Source: Xanthomonas nasturtii (GTDB lineage Bacteria > Pseudomonadota > Gammaproteobacteria > Xanthomonadales > Xanthomonadaceae). Taken from it: a stretch of 64,000 bases of DNA. A program made the position numbers and the translations under genes. The stretch lies in NCBI RefSeq assembly GCF_001660815.1, contig NZ_LYMI01000012.1, positions 1 through 64,000 on the forward strand. Direction: 5' to 3'. The first letter of the stretch is position 1. Every line of letters begins with the position of its first letter. The notes beneath the pieces were generated by a model. The model made no database searches. It was not told the origin of the DNA and worked only from the letters and a program-made list of their open reading frames with translations. Below are positions 8,263-16,542 of the stretch, piece after piece.

Positions 8263-9750
8263 ATGAGCACCGCACGCGCCAGCATTTCCTATGCATTCGC
8301 CAAGCGTCACGGCGTGGTGTTGCTTGGCAGCGACACTGCCGCGCAGATCGGCCTGCGCGAAGGTGGCGATGTGCAGGCCTTGATCGAACTGCGGCGTGCG
8401 CTGGGCATGCCGCTGCAGGTGCGTACGCTGGCGCCGTCGGTTTTCGACCGGCACGTGTCGGAGATCTATGCCGATGCCGGGCTGGAGCAGGGGGTGCAGG
8501 TCGAGGCGCTGGACCTGCACGGCAGCCTGGATTCGTTGATCGACGACATCCCCACTGCCGATCTGCTCGACAGCCAGGACGATGCGCCGATCATCCGCCT
8601 GATCAACGGCATCATCGCCGAGGCCGCGCGCCTGGGCGCGTCCGACGTGCATCTGGAATCCTACGAATCGCGCTTGCGGGTGCGCTTGCGCGTGGATGGG
8701 GTGATGCGCGAAGCGGCCACCTTGCCCGGGCGCATCGCGCCGTTGCTGGTGTCCCGGGTCAAGGTGATGGCGCGGCTGGATATCGCCGAAAAACGCATCC
8801 CGCAGGATGGCCGCGTGTCGCTGGTGATGGGCGCAAAGGCGCTGGACGTGCGCGTCTCCACGCTGCCCACGCGCGGCAGCGAGCGGGTGGTGCTGCGTAT
8901 TCTGGACAAGGAACAGGGCACGCTGTCGCTGGCACAACTGGCCATGCCGCCGGCGGTGATGCACACGGTGCAGCGCGCCTTGCAGGTGCCCAACGGCATC
9001 GTGCTGGTCACCGGGCCCACCGGTTCGGGCAAGACCACCACGCTGTATGCAGCGCTGAGCCTGCTCAACGATGGCTCGCGCAACATCCTCACCGTCGAAG
9101 ACCCGGTGGAATACGCCATCGATGGCGTCGGCCAGACCCAGGTCAACGCACGTGTCGGCATGACCTTCGCCGCCGGCCTGCGCGCCATCCTGCGGCAGGA
9201 CCCGGACGTGGTGATGATCGGCGAGATCCGCGACACCGAGACCGCACAGATCGCGGTCCAGGCCAGCCTCACCGGCCATCTGGTGCTCTCCACCGTGCAC
9301 ACCAACGACGCGGTGGGGGCGGTCACGCGCCTGCGCGACATGGGCATCGAACCGTTTCTGCTGGCATCGAGCCTGCGGCTGATCCTGGCGCAGCGGCTGG
9401 TGCGGCGCTTGTGCCCGCAGTGCCGCTGCGAGCGCACGATCGATGCGGGCACGCACCAACTGCTGGATGCGCCTGCCGACGCGTTGATCTACACAGCCGT
9501 GGGCTGCAGCGTCTGCCACCACAGCGGCTACGCCGGGCGCGTGGGCATCTACGAAGCCATTGCGGTGGACGATGCGATGCGCCGCCTGATCGGCGACAAC
9601 GCCGACGAAGATGCGCTGGCGGCGGTGGCCTTCGCGCGCGCGCCGCGGCTGGGCGATGCCGCACGTGCCGCCGTGTTGCAAGGCTTGACCACGCTGGAAG
9701 AAGCGCTGCGTGTCACCCGCCAGCAGGACGACGCGCATGCCGCAGTTTGA
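8263..9750 (+). CDS. xcsE: T2SS assembly ATPase XcsE (GspE)
   Basis: 495 residues from the ATG at 8263. This cytoplasmic hexameric ATPase powers pseudopilus assembly. The Walker A box GPTGSGKTTTLYAAL lies at about residues 250-265, followed by the Asp box (LTVEDPVEYAIDGVGQTQV), Walker B (DPDVVMIGEIRDTETAQIA) and His box (TGHLVLSTVHTND). A tetracysteine zinc module is present: CPQC at about 384-387 and CSVC at about 415-418. The N1E domain is short. Its 3' end overlaps xcsF by 14 bp. The XpsE paralogue in this window lacks the four cysteines. Confidence 0.95.
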   Translation: MSTARASISYAFAKRHGVVLLGSDTAAQIGLREGGDVQALIELRRALGMPLQVRTLAPSVFDRHVSEIYADAGLEQGVQVEALDLHGSLDSLIDDIPTADLLDSQDDAPIIRLINGIIAEAARLGASDVHLESYESRLRVRLRVDGVMREAATLPGRIAPLLVSRVKVMARLDIAEKRIPQDGRVSLVMGAKALDVRVSTLPTRGSERVVLRILDKEQGTLSLAQLAMPPAVMHTVQRALQVPNGIVLVTGPTGSGKTTTLYAALSLLNDGSRNILTVEDPVEYAIDGVGQTQVNARVGMTFAAGLRAILRQDPDVVMIGEIRDTETAQIAVQASLTGHLVLSTVHTNDAVGAVTRLRDMGIEPFLLASSLRLILAQRLVRRLCPQCRCERTIDAGTHQLLDAPADALIYTAVGCSVCHHSGYAGRVGIYEAIAVDDAMRRLIGDNADEDALAAVAFARAPRLGDAARAAVLQGLTTLEEALRVTRQQDDAHAAV

Positions 9751-10939
9751 TTACACCGTGCTCGATCTGCAGGGGCGCAACCGGCACGGCGTGATCAGCG
9801 CCAACAGCGTGCACAGTGCGCGTGCGCAGCTGGAACAGCGGCAATGGGTGCCGGTGCGCGTGGAAGCGGCCGCAGCGACAGCCGGTACGGCCGTGCGCGC
9901 AGCGCGCTTCAGCGGCAAGGATCTGGTCCTGTTCACCCGCCAGCTCTCCACCCTCGTGGAAACCGCGCCACTGGAAGAAGCCCTGCGCACCATCGGCACC
10001 CAGTCCGAACGCCGCGGCGTGCGCCAGGTCACCAGCCAGACGCATGCGTTGGTGCTCGAAGGGTTTCGCCTGTCCGATGCAATGGCACGCCAGGGCAAGG
10101 CGTTTCCCGCGTTGTATCGCGCGATGGTGGCCGCCGGCGAAAGCGCGGGCGCGTTGCCGCAGGTGCTGGAACGCCTTGCCGATTTGCTCGAACGCCAGGC
10201 GCAGGTGCGCAGCAAGTTGCAGTCTGCACTGGTCTATCCCGCCGCACTTGCATTGACGGCCGGTGCGGTGGTGATCGTGCTGATGACCTTCGTGGTGCCC
10301 AAGGTGGTGGACCAGTTCGATTCGATGGGCCGCACCTTGCCCTGGCTGACGCGTGCGGTGATCGGCGTGTCGCAGTTTCTGTTGCATGCAGGCATCCCGT
10401 TACTCATTGCGCTGGCGGTTGCGGCGGTGGCCGCGTTGCACATGCTCAAACGCCCGGCGCTGCGCCTGGCGGCAGACCGCGCGCTCTTGCGTGCGCCCCT
10501 GCTGGGCCGGCTGATCCGCGATCTGCACGCCGCACGCATGGCGCGCACGTTGGCGATCATGGTCAACAGCGGCCTGCCGCTGATGGAGGGCCTGATGATT
10601 GCCGCGCGCACCGTGGACAACCGCGCGTTGCGGCTGGCCACAGACAACATGGTCACCGCGATCCGCGAAGGCGGCAGCCTGGCCGCGGCGATGAAGCGCG
10701 CGGGGGTGTTTCCGCCGACGCTGCTGTACATGGCTTCCAGCGGCGAAAACAGCGGGCGTCTGGCGCCGATGCTGGAGCGCGCTGCCGATTATCTGGAACG
10801 CGAATTCGCCTCGTTCACCACCGCCGCGATGAGCCTGCTGGAGCCGGCCATCATCGTGCTGCTGGGCGGGGTGGTGGCGGTCATCGTGCTGTCGATCCTG
10901 TTGCCCATCCTGCAATTCAACACCCTCGCGCTTGGTTGA
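9737..10939 (+). CDS. xcsF: T2SS inner-membrane platform protein XcsF (GspF)
   Basis: 400 residues from the ATG at 9737, overlapping xcsE. It has the family start (MPQFDYTVLDLQGRNRHGV) and two tandem T2SSF domains of about 120 residues, each with the cytoplasmic helical bundle (LVLFTRQLSTLVETAPLEEA; ARMARTLAIMVNSGLPLMEG). Three membrane segments are seen (about 172-195, 220-240 and 375-397). It anchors the ATPase and coordinates pseudopilin insertion. The length is normal for the family. A 27-bp gap with an AGGAG-like site (GGAG at 10959) precedes xcsG. Confidence 0.94.
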   Translation: MPQFDYTVLDLQGRNRHGVISANSVHSARAQLEQRQWVPVRVEAAAATAGTAVRAARFSGKDLVLFTRQLSTLVETAPLEEALRTIGTQSERRGVRQVTSQTHALVLEGFRLSDAMARQGKAFPALYRAMVAAGESAGALPQVLERLADLLERQAQVRSKLQSALVYPAALALTAGAVVIVLMTFVVPKVVDQFDSMGRTLPWLTRAVIGVSQFLLHAGIPLLIALAVAAVAALHMLKRPALRLAADRALLRAPLLGRLIRDLHAARMARTLAIMVNSGLPLMEGLMIAARTVDNRALRLATDNMVTAIREGGSLAAAMKRAGVFPPTLLYMASSGENSGRLAPMLERAADYLEREFASFTTAAMSLLEPAIIVLLGGVVAVIVLSILLPILQFNTLALG

Positions 10940-10966
10940 GCGCGGCTGCTTCTTACGGAGATCTTC

Positions 10967-11431
10967 ATGCAGTCCATTCAATACCGTGTACGCATCGACG
11001 CATTCACCTCGCCCAAGCGTGCGCGCGGCTTCACCCTGGTCGAGCTGATGGTGGTCATCGTCATCATCGGCCTGCTCGCCACCGTGGTGATGATCAACGT
11101 GATGCCCAGCCAGGACCGCGCGATGGTCGAAAAGGCGCGTGCCGACGTGGCGGTGCTGGAACAGGCGCTGGAAACCTACCGCCTGGATAACCTCAGCTAT
11201 CCGAGCACCGAACAAGGCCTGCAGGCCTTGCTCAACCCGCCGAGCGGATTGACGCGGCCGGAGCGTTATCGGCAGGGTGGCTATATCCGCCGGCTGCCGG
11301 AAGACCCGTGGGGCCACGCCTATCAATACCGGCGTCCGGGCCGCAATGGCGGCTTCGACGTGTACTCGTTTGGCGCCGATGGCGCAGAGGGCGGCGATGC
11401 CGACAACGCCGATATCGGCAACTGGCGCTGA
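10967..11431 (+). CDS. xcsG: Major pseudopilin XcsG (GspG)
   Basis: 154 residues. The prepilin cleavage site is RARG|FTLVELMVVIVIIGLLA, with Glu at +5. The leader is unusually long for a pseudopilin (about 21 residues). The globular domain has the GspG hallmarks YPSTEQGLQALL, PEDPWGHAYQY and the Ca-binding loop region FGADGAEGGDADNADIGNW. It polymerises into the pseudopilus piston after processing by a prepilin peptidase that is not encoded in this window. Confidence 0.95.
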   Translation: MQSIQYRVRIDAFTSPKRARGFTLVELMVVIVIIGLLATVVMINVMPSQDRAMVEKARADVAVLEQALETYRLDNLSYPSTEQGLQALLNPPSGLTRPERYRQGGYIRRLPEDPWGHAYQYRRPGRNGGFDVYSFGADGAEGGDADNADIGNWR

Positions 11432-11473
11432 GTGCCGACAGTGCCTGCCACTGCACAGCGAGCAACCCGGTGC

Positions 11474-11944
11474 ATGCGAATGTACGCGGCGCCAACGCAC
11501 GCGCGCGGCTTCACCCTGCTCGAAGTGCTCGCGGTACTGGTGATCACCGCGCTTGCCAGCACGCTGGTGGTGATGACCTTGCCCGATACGCAGCGCGATC
11601 TGCGCGATCACGCCGATACGCTGGCCAGTGCGCTGATGCACGCGCGCGACGAGGCGATCATGAGTTTGCGCATGGTGGAGGTCAGTATCGATGCCGGCGG
11701 CTACGCGTTCCGTCGCCAGGCGCAGCAGCGCTGGATCGCCTTGGATGAAACGCCGTTCGCGGCCATGCGCTGGCCGCAAGGCATCCAGGCGCAGTTGCCC
11801 GCCGGCAGCGAGCGACTGAGCGTGCGTTTCGATCCCACCGGTGCGGCCACGCCGCAACGCATCGCATTGGGGGATGGTCGGCAGCAGATGCAGGTGATGG
11901 TGGATGCCGCCGGTGTGGTGCAGGTCGATGCGCCCTCGCGCTGA
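11474..11944 (+). CDS. xcsH: Minor pseudopilin XcsH (GspH)
   Basis: 156 residues from the ATG at 11474. The cleavage motif THARG|FTLLEVLAVLVITALAST gives a 12-residue leader. GTG at 11432, abutting the xcsG stop, is an in-frame alternative but would give a 26-residue leader. The rest (DTLASALMHARDEAIMSLR, GIQAQLPAGSERLSVRFDPTG) has the GspH/FimT layout. A minor pseudopilin joins the tip complex or helps initiate the pseudopilus. It overlaps xcsI by 17 bp. Confidence 0.87.
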   Translation: MRMYAAPTHARGFTLLEVLAVLVITALASTLVVMTLPDTQRDLRDHADTLASALMHARDEAIMSLRMVEVSIDAGGYAFRRQAQQRWIALDETPFAAMRWPQGIQAQLPAGSERLSVRFDPTGAATPQRIALGDGRQQMQVMVDAAGVVQVDAPSR

Positions 11945-12308
11945 CCCACGCGCAGCGGGCGGATTCTCGCTGATCGAGCTGATGGTCGCGCTGGCGATCT
12001 TCGGCATGGCGGTGGTCGGTCTGTTGAATCTGTCCGGCGAGAGCACCCGCACGGCGGCGGTGCTGGAAGAGCGGGCACTGGCTGCGGTGGTGGCTGAAAA
12101 TCAGGCGATCGAGGCCATGCTGGCGCCCGCTGCTGCCGTACGCGCACCGGCGAACGGGCAGGCAGTGCTCGGCGATCGCCGCTGGGAATGGCAACGCCAG
12201 GCGATGCCGGCCGGCGCCGCAGGCCTGTTGCGGATCGAGGTGCGCGTGCGCGCCGCAGGCCAGGCGCAGGAGGTTGCCAGCCTGAGTGTGCTGCGGAGTG
12301 CCGAATGA
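11928..12308 (+). CDS. xcsI: Minor pseudopilin XcsI (GspI)
   Basis: 126 residues from the ATG at 11928, inside the end of xcsH. The cleavage site is RAAGG|FSLIELMVALAIFGMAV. The following ALAAVVAENQAIEAML corresponds to the GspI signature in which an A-x-NQ motif follows the N-terminal helix. GspI is part of the H-I-J-K tip complex. It overlaps xcsJ by 4 bp (ATGA). Confidence 0.9.
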   Translation: MRPRADPRAAGGFSLIELMVALAIFGMAVVGLLNLSGESTRTAAVLEERALAAVVAENQAIEAMLAPAAAVRAPANGQAVLGDRRWEWQRQAMPAGAAGLLRIEVRVRAAGQAQEVASLSVLRSAE

Positions 12309-12907
12309 TCCGCAGGCAACGCACGCGCGGCTTCAGCTTGATCGAACTGCTGGTGGCTCTGGCGGTATTCGCGCTGGTGGCCGCAGTGGCGGTGGTGGTG
12401 ATGCGGCAGAGCATCGCTCAGCGCGATGCCGTGCGCGCGCGCCTCCAACAGATCCGCGATTTCCAACTGACGCATGGCCTGCTGCGCAGCGACCTGCAAC
12501 AGGCTGCGGTGCGCCGCACCCGCAACAGCGAGGGCAGTGCCGCCCGCAGCGCATTTGCCGCAAGCGCACCGGGCACGCAGGGGCCGTTGTTCGGCTTCGT
12601 GCGGCGTGGCTGGAGCAACCCGGACCAGGCGCCGCGTGCGTCGCTGCAATACGTGGAATACCGCGTGGTGGATGGGCGGCTGGAGCGCAGCGCACGCCCC
12701 GCGCTCGACGGCGCAACCGCCGGCACGCCGCAGGTGCTGTTGCGCGGTGTGCGCTCGGCAGTGGTGGCGTTCCATTACCGTGCGCAATGGAGCGATGGCT
12801 GGAGCGGCGGGCTGGAAGCAGTGCCGGATGCGGTCGCGCTGGAGTTGGAACTGGACCACTGGGGACGGGTGCGCCAGCTGTTCCTGCTGCCGGAGGGGCG
12901 CACATGA
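12305..12907 (+). CDS. xcsJ: Minor pseudopilin XcsJ (GspJ)
   Basis: 200 residues. The cleavage site is RTRG|FSLIELLVALAVFALVA. The long helix (QRDAVRARLQQIRDFQLTHG) is followed by DLQQAAVRRTRN and FGFVRRGWSNPDQAPRASLQ. The R-x-GW-x-NP block is a clear GspJ marker. The protein contacts GspI and GspK at the pseudopilus tip. ATGA overlaps join it to the genes on both sides. Confidence 0.93.
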   Translation: MIRRQRTRGFSLIELLVALAVFALVAAVAVVVMRQSIAQRDAVRARLQQIRDFQLTHGLLRSDLQQAAVRRTRNSEGSAARSAFAASAPGTQGPLFGFVRRGWSNPDQAPRASLQYVEYRVVDGRLERSARPALDGATAGTPQVLLRGVRSAVVAFHYRAQWSDGWSGGLEAVPDAVALELELDHWGRVRQLFLLPEGRT

Positions 12908-13896
12908 GCGCGCTGTGTGTTCCTGCCAGGCAACGGGGCGTGGCCTTGCTCACGGTCTTGCTGCTGGTTGCAGTGATGACCTTGCTGATGGTCGCCGTGC
13001 TGGACGATCTGCGCTTCGGGCTGCGCCTTAGCGGCAATGGCGCGGCGATGACGCAGGCGCAGTGGTACGCACTGGGGAGCGAGGCCGTCGCGCGGCAACG
13101 GTTGCAGGCCTTGGCAAAGCGCGATCCGCTGCGCACCACCCTGGACGGCGGCTGGAACGACCAGCCGATCCGCTTTCCGTTGGACGACGGTGCCGTGAGC
13201 GTGCGCCTGCGCGACCGCGGCGGCTGCTTCAATCTCAACAGCGTGGTTGTCGGTGCGCCCGAGCAATGGCAGCGCAGCGCTGAAGGTGCACGTCAATATC
13301 GCGCCTTGCTCGAAGTGCTGGGCATCGCCCCGCAACAGGCGCAGGCGCTGACCGATGCGCTGGTGGACTGGATCGACAGCGACGCGCAGCCCGGTGCGCA
13401 CGGTGCCGAAGACGACCGCTACCTGCAGGCTGCCGTGCCGCTGCGTACCGGTGCGACCTTGCTGGCAGGCGTCAGCGAACTGCGCACCATCGTCGGCTAT
13501 ACGCCACAGCTGATCGCGCAACTGCGGCCGTATGTCTGCGCATTGCCGGAGGCGCGCTTGTCGCCGATCAACGTCAACACGCTGCGCCTGGAAGACGCGC
13601 CGGTGCTGGTCGCCCTGACCGGCGGTGCATTGGCGTTGCCGGCCGCGCGACGCGTCATCGCCGCACGGCCGGCCGGAGGATGGCGCGACGTCAGGACGTT
13701 CCTGAGCCAGCCGGCGTTGCTGCAGGCCGAGCCTTCCAATGCAGTGTTGGAGCAGATCGAACTCCGCACCCATTATTTTTCGCTCTACAGCCAGGTGGAC
13801 CATGCCGGCGCGCAGGTCCTGCTGGAAGCGTTGCTGCAACAGGAAGCGGCCGGCCGTGTGCGGCTGGTGGCGCGCCAATGGAGTTCCGACGAATGA
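12904..13896 (+). CDS. xcsK: Tip pseudopilin XcsK (GspK)
   Basis: 330 residues, the usual large size for GspK. The prepilin-like start RQRG|VALLTVLLLVAVMTLLM lacks Glu at +5, as is normal for GspK. The conserved DRGGCFNLNSVV, LVDWIDSD...GAEDDRY and RLSPINVNTL motifs are present; the acidic stretch corresponds to the Ca-binding tip domain. It caps the pseudopilus and limits its length. Joined by ATGA overlaps to xcsJ and xcsL. Confidence 0.93.
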   Translation: MSALCVPARQRGVALLTVLLLVAVMTLLMVAVLDDLRFGLRLSGNGAAMTQAQWYALGSEAVARQRLQALAKRDPLRTTLDGGWNDQPIRFPLDDGAVSVRLRDRGGCFNLNSVVVGAPEQWQRSAEGARQYRALLEVLGIAPQQAQALTDALVDWIDSDAQPGAHGAEDDRYLQAAVPLRTGATLLAGVSELRTIVGYTPQLIAQLRPYVCALPEARLSPINVNTLRLEDAPVLVALTGGALALPAARRVIAARPAGGWRDVRTFLSQPALLQAEPSNAVLEQIELRTHYFSLYSQVDHAGAQVLLEALLQQEAAGRVRLVARQWSSDE

Positions 13897-14978
13897 GTAG
13901 TTGCTTGCTGTTGCTGCCAGCCGATGCCGCGGCCGAACCCATTGCCGTGCGCGTGGATGCGCAGGGGCACACCGTGGCGCAGCACACGCCCAGCGCACTG
14001 CACGAACGCTCCGCGCGCACGCTGCTGGTGGTACCGGGCAGCGCGGTGCATCTGCGCTGGATGACGCTGCCGGGCCGCAGCGTTGCGCAATCGGTGGCGG
14101 CCGCGCGGCTGCAACTTGCCGCGCATCTGGCCACCGATGCGCAGGCCTTGCATGTGGCGATCGCTGAACAGGCCGAGCTCGATGGCGCACGCCTGGTTGC
14201 GGCCGTGGACGCTGCGCTGATGCACCAGTGGTTGCAGCGCGCCGCGAGTGTGGGTGTGGTGCCCGATGCGGTGGTGCCGGATTGTCTGTTGCTGGACAAC
14301 GCCGATGCCGAACAGGCACCCACCGTGGTGGAATGGGATGGGTGCTGGCTGCTGCGCGGGCCGCGCCTGGCTTGCAGCCTGGAGCCGCCGCTTGCGCAGC
14401 TGCTGCTCGCCGCACAACCGCATGCGGAAACGCTGCCGCCGGAAGCAGATCCGCAGCGCGCCATTGCCCAGTTCGCGCGCCATGCCGCCACAGCGCCGCT
14501 CAATTTGCGCCAACACGCTTTCGCAGCGCAGCCGCAAAAACGTTCTGGCTTCAGTTCGCGCACATTGGCAGCGCTGCTTGGAGTGTTGGTGATCTCGCCG
14601 CTGCTGTTGCTGCTGGCGCAGACGCTGCGTTACGAGATTGGCGCGCAGCCGTTGCAACGGCGCGCAATGGCAATGCCGGGCACGCGGGTAAGTGCAAGCG
14701 CACCACAGCCTCGGCACCCCACACCCTCAGCGACCGCATTCGCTACCGAGCTTGCGACGTTATTTTCCGCCATCGATGCCATCCCCGGTGCAGAACTGGA
14801 CGCGCTGACGTACCACCCTGCCGGCCCATTGCGCGTCACCTTGCTGCATGGCGATGCAGCGCAGGTGCAGCAGTTGTCGGCGCGGCTGAGCGCTGCAGGC
14901 TGGCAGCTGCGGCCCGGCACACGTCAACCCCAGCACGATAAAGTGCGTACCCCGATGGAACTGGAGCCACCGCGATGA
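13893..14978 (+). CDS. xcsL: T2SS platform protein XcsL (GspL)
   Basis: 361 residues. The N-terminal cytoplasmic actin-like domain (MSSCLLLLPADAAAEPIAVR, LRWMTLPGRSVAQSVAAARL) would bind the XcsE N-domain. One membrane segment lies near residues 230-248 (TLAALLGVLVISPLLLLLAQ), followed by a periplasmic ferredoxin-like domain. The family is poorly conserved, so the call leans on the operon position between gspK and gspM as well as topology. ATGA overlaps on both sides. Confidence 0.87.
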   Translation: MSSCLLLLPADAAAEPIAVRVDAQGHTVAQHTPSALHERSARTLLVVPGSAVHLRWMTLPGRSVAQSVAAARLQLAAHLATDAQALHVAIAEQAELDGARLVAAVDAALMHQWLQRAASVGVVPDAVVPDCLLLDNADAEQAPTVVEWDGCWLLRGPRLACSLEPPLAQLLLAAQPHAETLPPEADPQRAIAQFARHAATAPLNLRQHAFAAQPQKRSGFSSRTLAALLGVLVISPLLLLLAQTLRYEIGAQPLQRRAMAMPGTRVSASAPQPRHPTPSATAFATELATLFSAIDAIPGAELDALTYHPAGPLRVTLLHGDAAQVQQLSARLSAAGWQLRPGTRQPQHDKVRTPMELEPPR

Positions 14979-15436
14979 GCAGCCTGCCGCAGCGCACGCA
15001 CGATTGGTGGCAGGCACGCGCGCCACGCGAGCGCATCATGTTGTCGGTGATGCTCATCGCGGTGGCCGCGTTCGTCGCCTGGTACTTGGTGGTGGTGCCG
15101 ATGCGGCACTGGCGCACCGCCGCGCAGGCCCGCTACGACGTCGCAGCAGAACAGCTGCTGCACGCACGCGCGTTGCAGCGCGATAGCGTGACTGCAGCGG
15201 TGCCGCGCGCGCGCGTTCTGCGCAGCGCGCACGAGGCCGGTATCCTCATCGTCACTCCGTCGCCCGGCGCCCCGGGAACGCTCGAACTGCAGATCGATGC
15301 AGTGACCAGCACCGTGCTGTTTTCCTGGCTGGAGCAACTCCGCCAACGTGACAACCTGGCACCGAGCGCGCTCGATATCACCCGCCGCGACGGCCAGTTG
15401 CAGGTGCGTTGCACGTTTGCGGGCATCGCGCCATGA
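14975..15436 (+). CDS. xcsM: T2SS platform protein XcsM (GspM)
   Basis: 153 residues. A short cytoplasmic N-terminus (HDWWQARAPRERIML) leads into a single membrane helix (LSVMLIAVAAFVAWYLVVVP) and a periplasmic domain resembling the GspM ferredoxin fold (TLELQIDAVTSTVLFSWLEQ). GspM partners GspL in the inner membrane. The W-x-x-R-x-P-R-E-R start is typical of GspM and PilO-like proteins. Confidence 0.87.
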   Translation: MSSLPQRTHDWWQARAPRERIMLSVMLIAVAAFVAWYLVVVPMRHWRTAAQARYDVAAEQLLHARALQRDSVTAAVPRARVLRSAHEAGILIVTPSPGAPGTLELQIDAVTSTVLFSWLEQLRQRDNLAPSALDITRRDGQLQVRCTFAGIAP

Positions 15437-16149
15437 CACGGCTGCGTTGGCTGTTACTCACCGCCTTGCTGGGTGCGTTCGGGGTGATCGCAACGTTCCC
15501 ATTGCGATTGGCGATGCCGGTCGAGACGTTGCCAGTTGCAGTGCTCGAAGCACAGGGCTCGCTTTGGAACGGCACCCTGCGTGGGGTGACCTGGAACACG
15601 CAGGAACTGGGCGATGTTGGCGTGCGTCTGCGCGCGTGGCCGCTGCTGCGCGGCGAGCGCCAGATGCAGCTGACCGCGACCACCGCACAGCTGGTGGTCC
15701 TGCAGGGCGCGCGCCACGGCATGGAGCAGGCCAACGGGCGCATGCTGTTGCGTAAGCCGGGCGGGCTCACGTCGATGGATCTGTCGATCGACCTGCGCGA
15801 TGTCCGCGCCATCTTCGACAGCACGCGCTGCACACAGGCCGGCGGCGACGTCGCAGTACAGGTGCTCCCCACTCCTGCGGGCGAAGCAGCAGGGCTGTTG
15901 CCGCTACGCCTGCGCGGTAGCCCCCAGTGCGTGGACGCTGCGGTGGTGCTGGCGCTCACGCCCGATGGCGGCCTGCCCGAGGGCGTCGACCTCAGCGCCG
16001 AGCTGCGCCTGCAGCGCGATGGTCACTGGCAATGGCGCACGCAGGTCGAACCGGGCAAGGACAGCGCCCTGCAGCTTGGCTTGCAACTGCTCGGCTTCAC
16101 GCAGACGCCGGAGCGCTCGCTGGTGCGGGTCGATCAGGGGCGCCTGTAA
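15433..16149 (+). CDS. xcsN: T2SS protein XcsN (GspN)
   Basis: 238 residues from the ATG at 15433, overlapping xcsM by ATGA. An N-terminal membrane anchor (LRWLLLTALLGAFGVIATFP) precedes a periplasmic domain with LEAQGSLWNGTLRGVTW. That G-x-LWNG block is the GspN signature. GspN is dispensable in many T2SS and its role is unclear. It is the last gene of the operon. No U-tract terminator is obvious in the following 390 bp. Confidence 0.88.
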   Translation: MTRLRWLLLTALLGAFGVIATFPLRLAMPVETLPVAVLEAQGSLWNGTLRGVTWNTQELGDVGVRLRAWPLLRGERQMQLTATTAQLVVLQGARHGMEQANGRMLLRKPGGLTSMDLSIDLRDVRAIFDSTRCTQAGGDVAVQVLPTPAGEAAGLLPLRLRGSPQCVDAAVVLALTPDGGLPEGVDLSAELRLQRDGHWQWRTQVEPGKDSALQLGLQLLGFTQTPERSLVRVDQGRL

Positions 16150-16542
16150 CCGGTTCGGTGGCGCGGCGGCGACCATTGGCGGTGGCTCACTACAGCCGGT
16201 AGTCGCAGCGAAGGCGCCTTGACGCCATTCAGTCCAACTGCAGTGCCAGCCAGACAGCACTTAGCGTGTTCCATTCCGTTTATAAATTGGTCTGATCGGT
16301 CGGTGCGCGTGTGTCTGTCGCCCATCTGAAACCGGTCCATCACCTGCCTGCCTGCAAGCGCTGCCAAACCCGCGCCGGTCCTGGCTTAGTTCGGCACTCT
16401 GATGAGTGCCATGCGATATCCGCCGCTGCCCGTCTCAGCTTTCAGGCAGAGATTTCCTGCCATTCAAGACCACGGGGCTGGTGCCACGCCGCCGATTGGT
16501 ACTATATTGGACCTATCGAATTCCGGCAGGTAGATACAACCG
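16150..16542. other. Intergenic region between xcsN and nagQ
   Basis: No gene is seen in these 393 bp. They hold TATAAA at 16281-16286 (possible -10), a half-site-like TTGGTC nearby, a perfect hairpin GGCACTC-TGAT-GAGTGCC at 16393-16410 without a U-tract, and the nagQ-proximal dyad annotated separately. Confidence 0.5.
16498..16513. promoter_or_regulatory. Candidate GntR (NagQ) operator
   Basis: GGTACTATATTGGACC is symmetric at 12 of 16 positions (GGT...ATAT...ACC), the GGT-N10-ACC layout typical of GntR/HutC-type GlcNAc regulators. It ends 29 bp before the nagQ start, fitting autoregulation. The ATAT core could overlap a -10 element. Confidence 0.5.
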
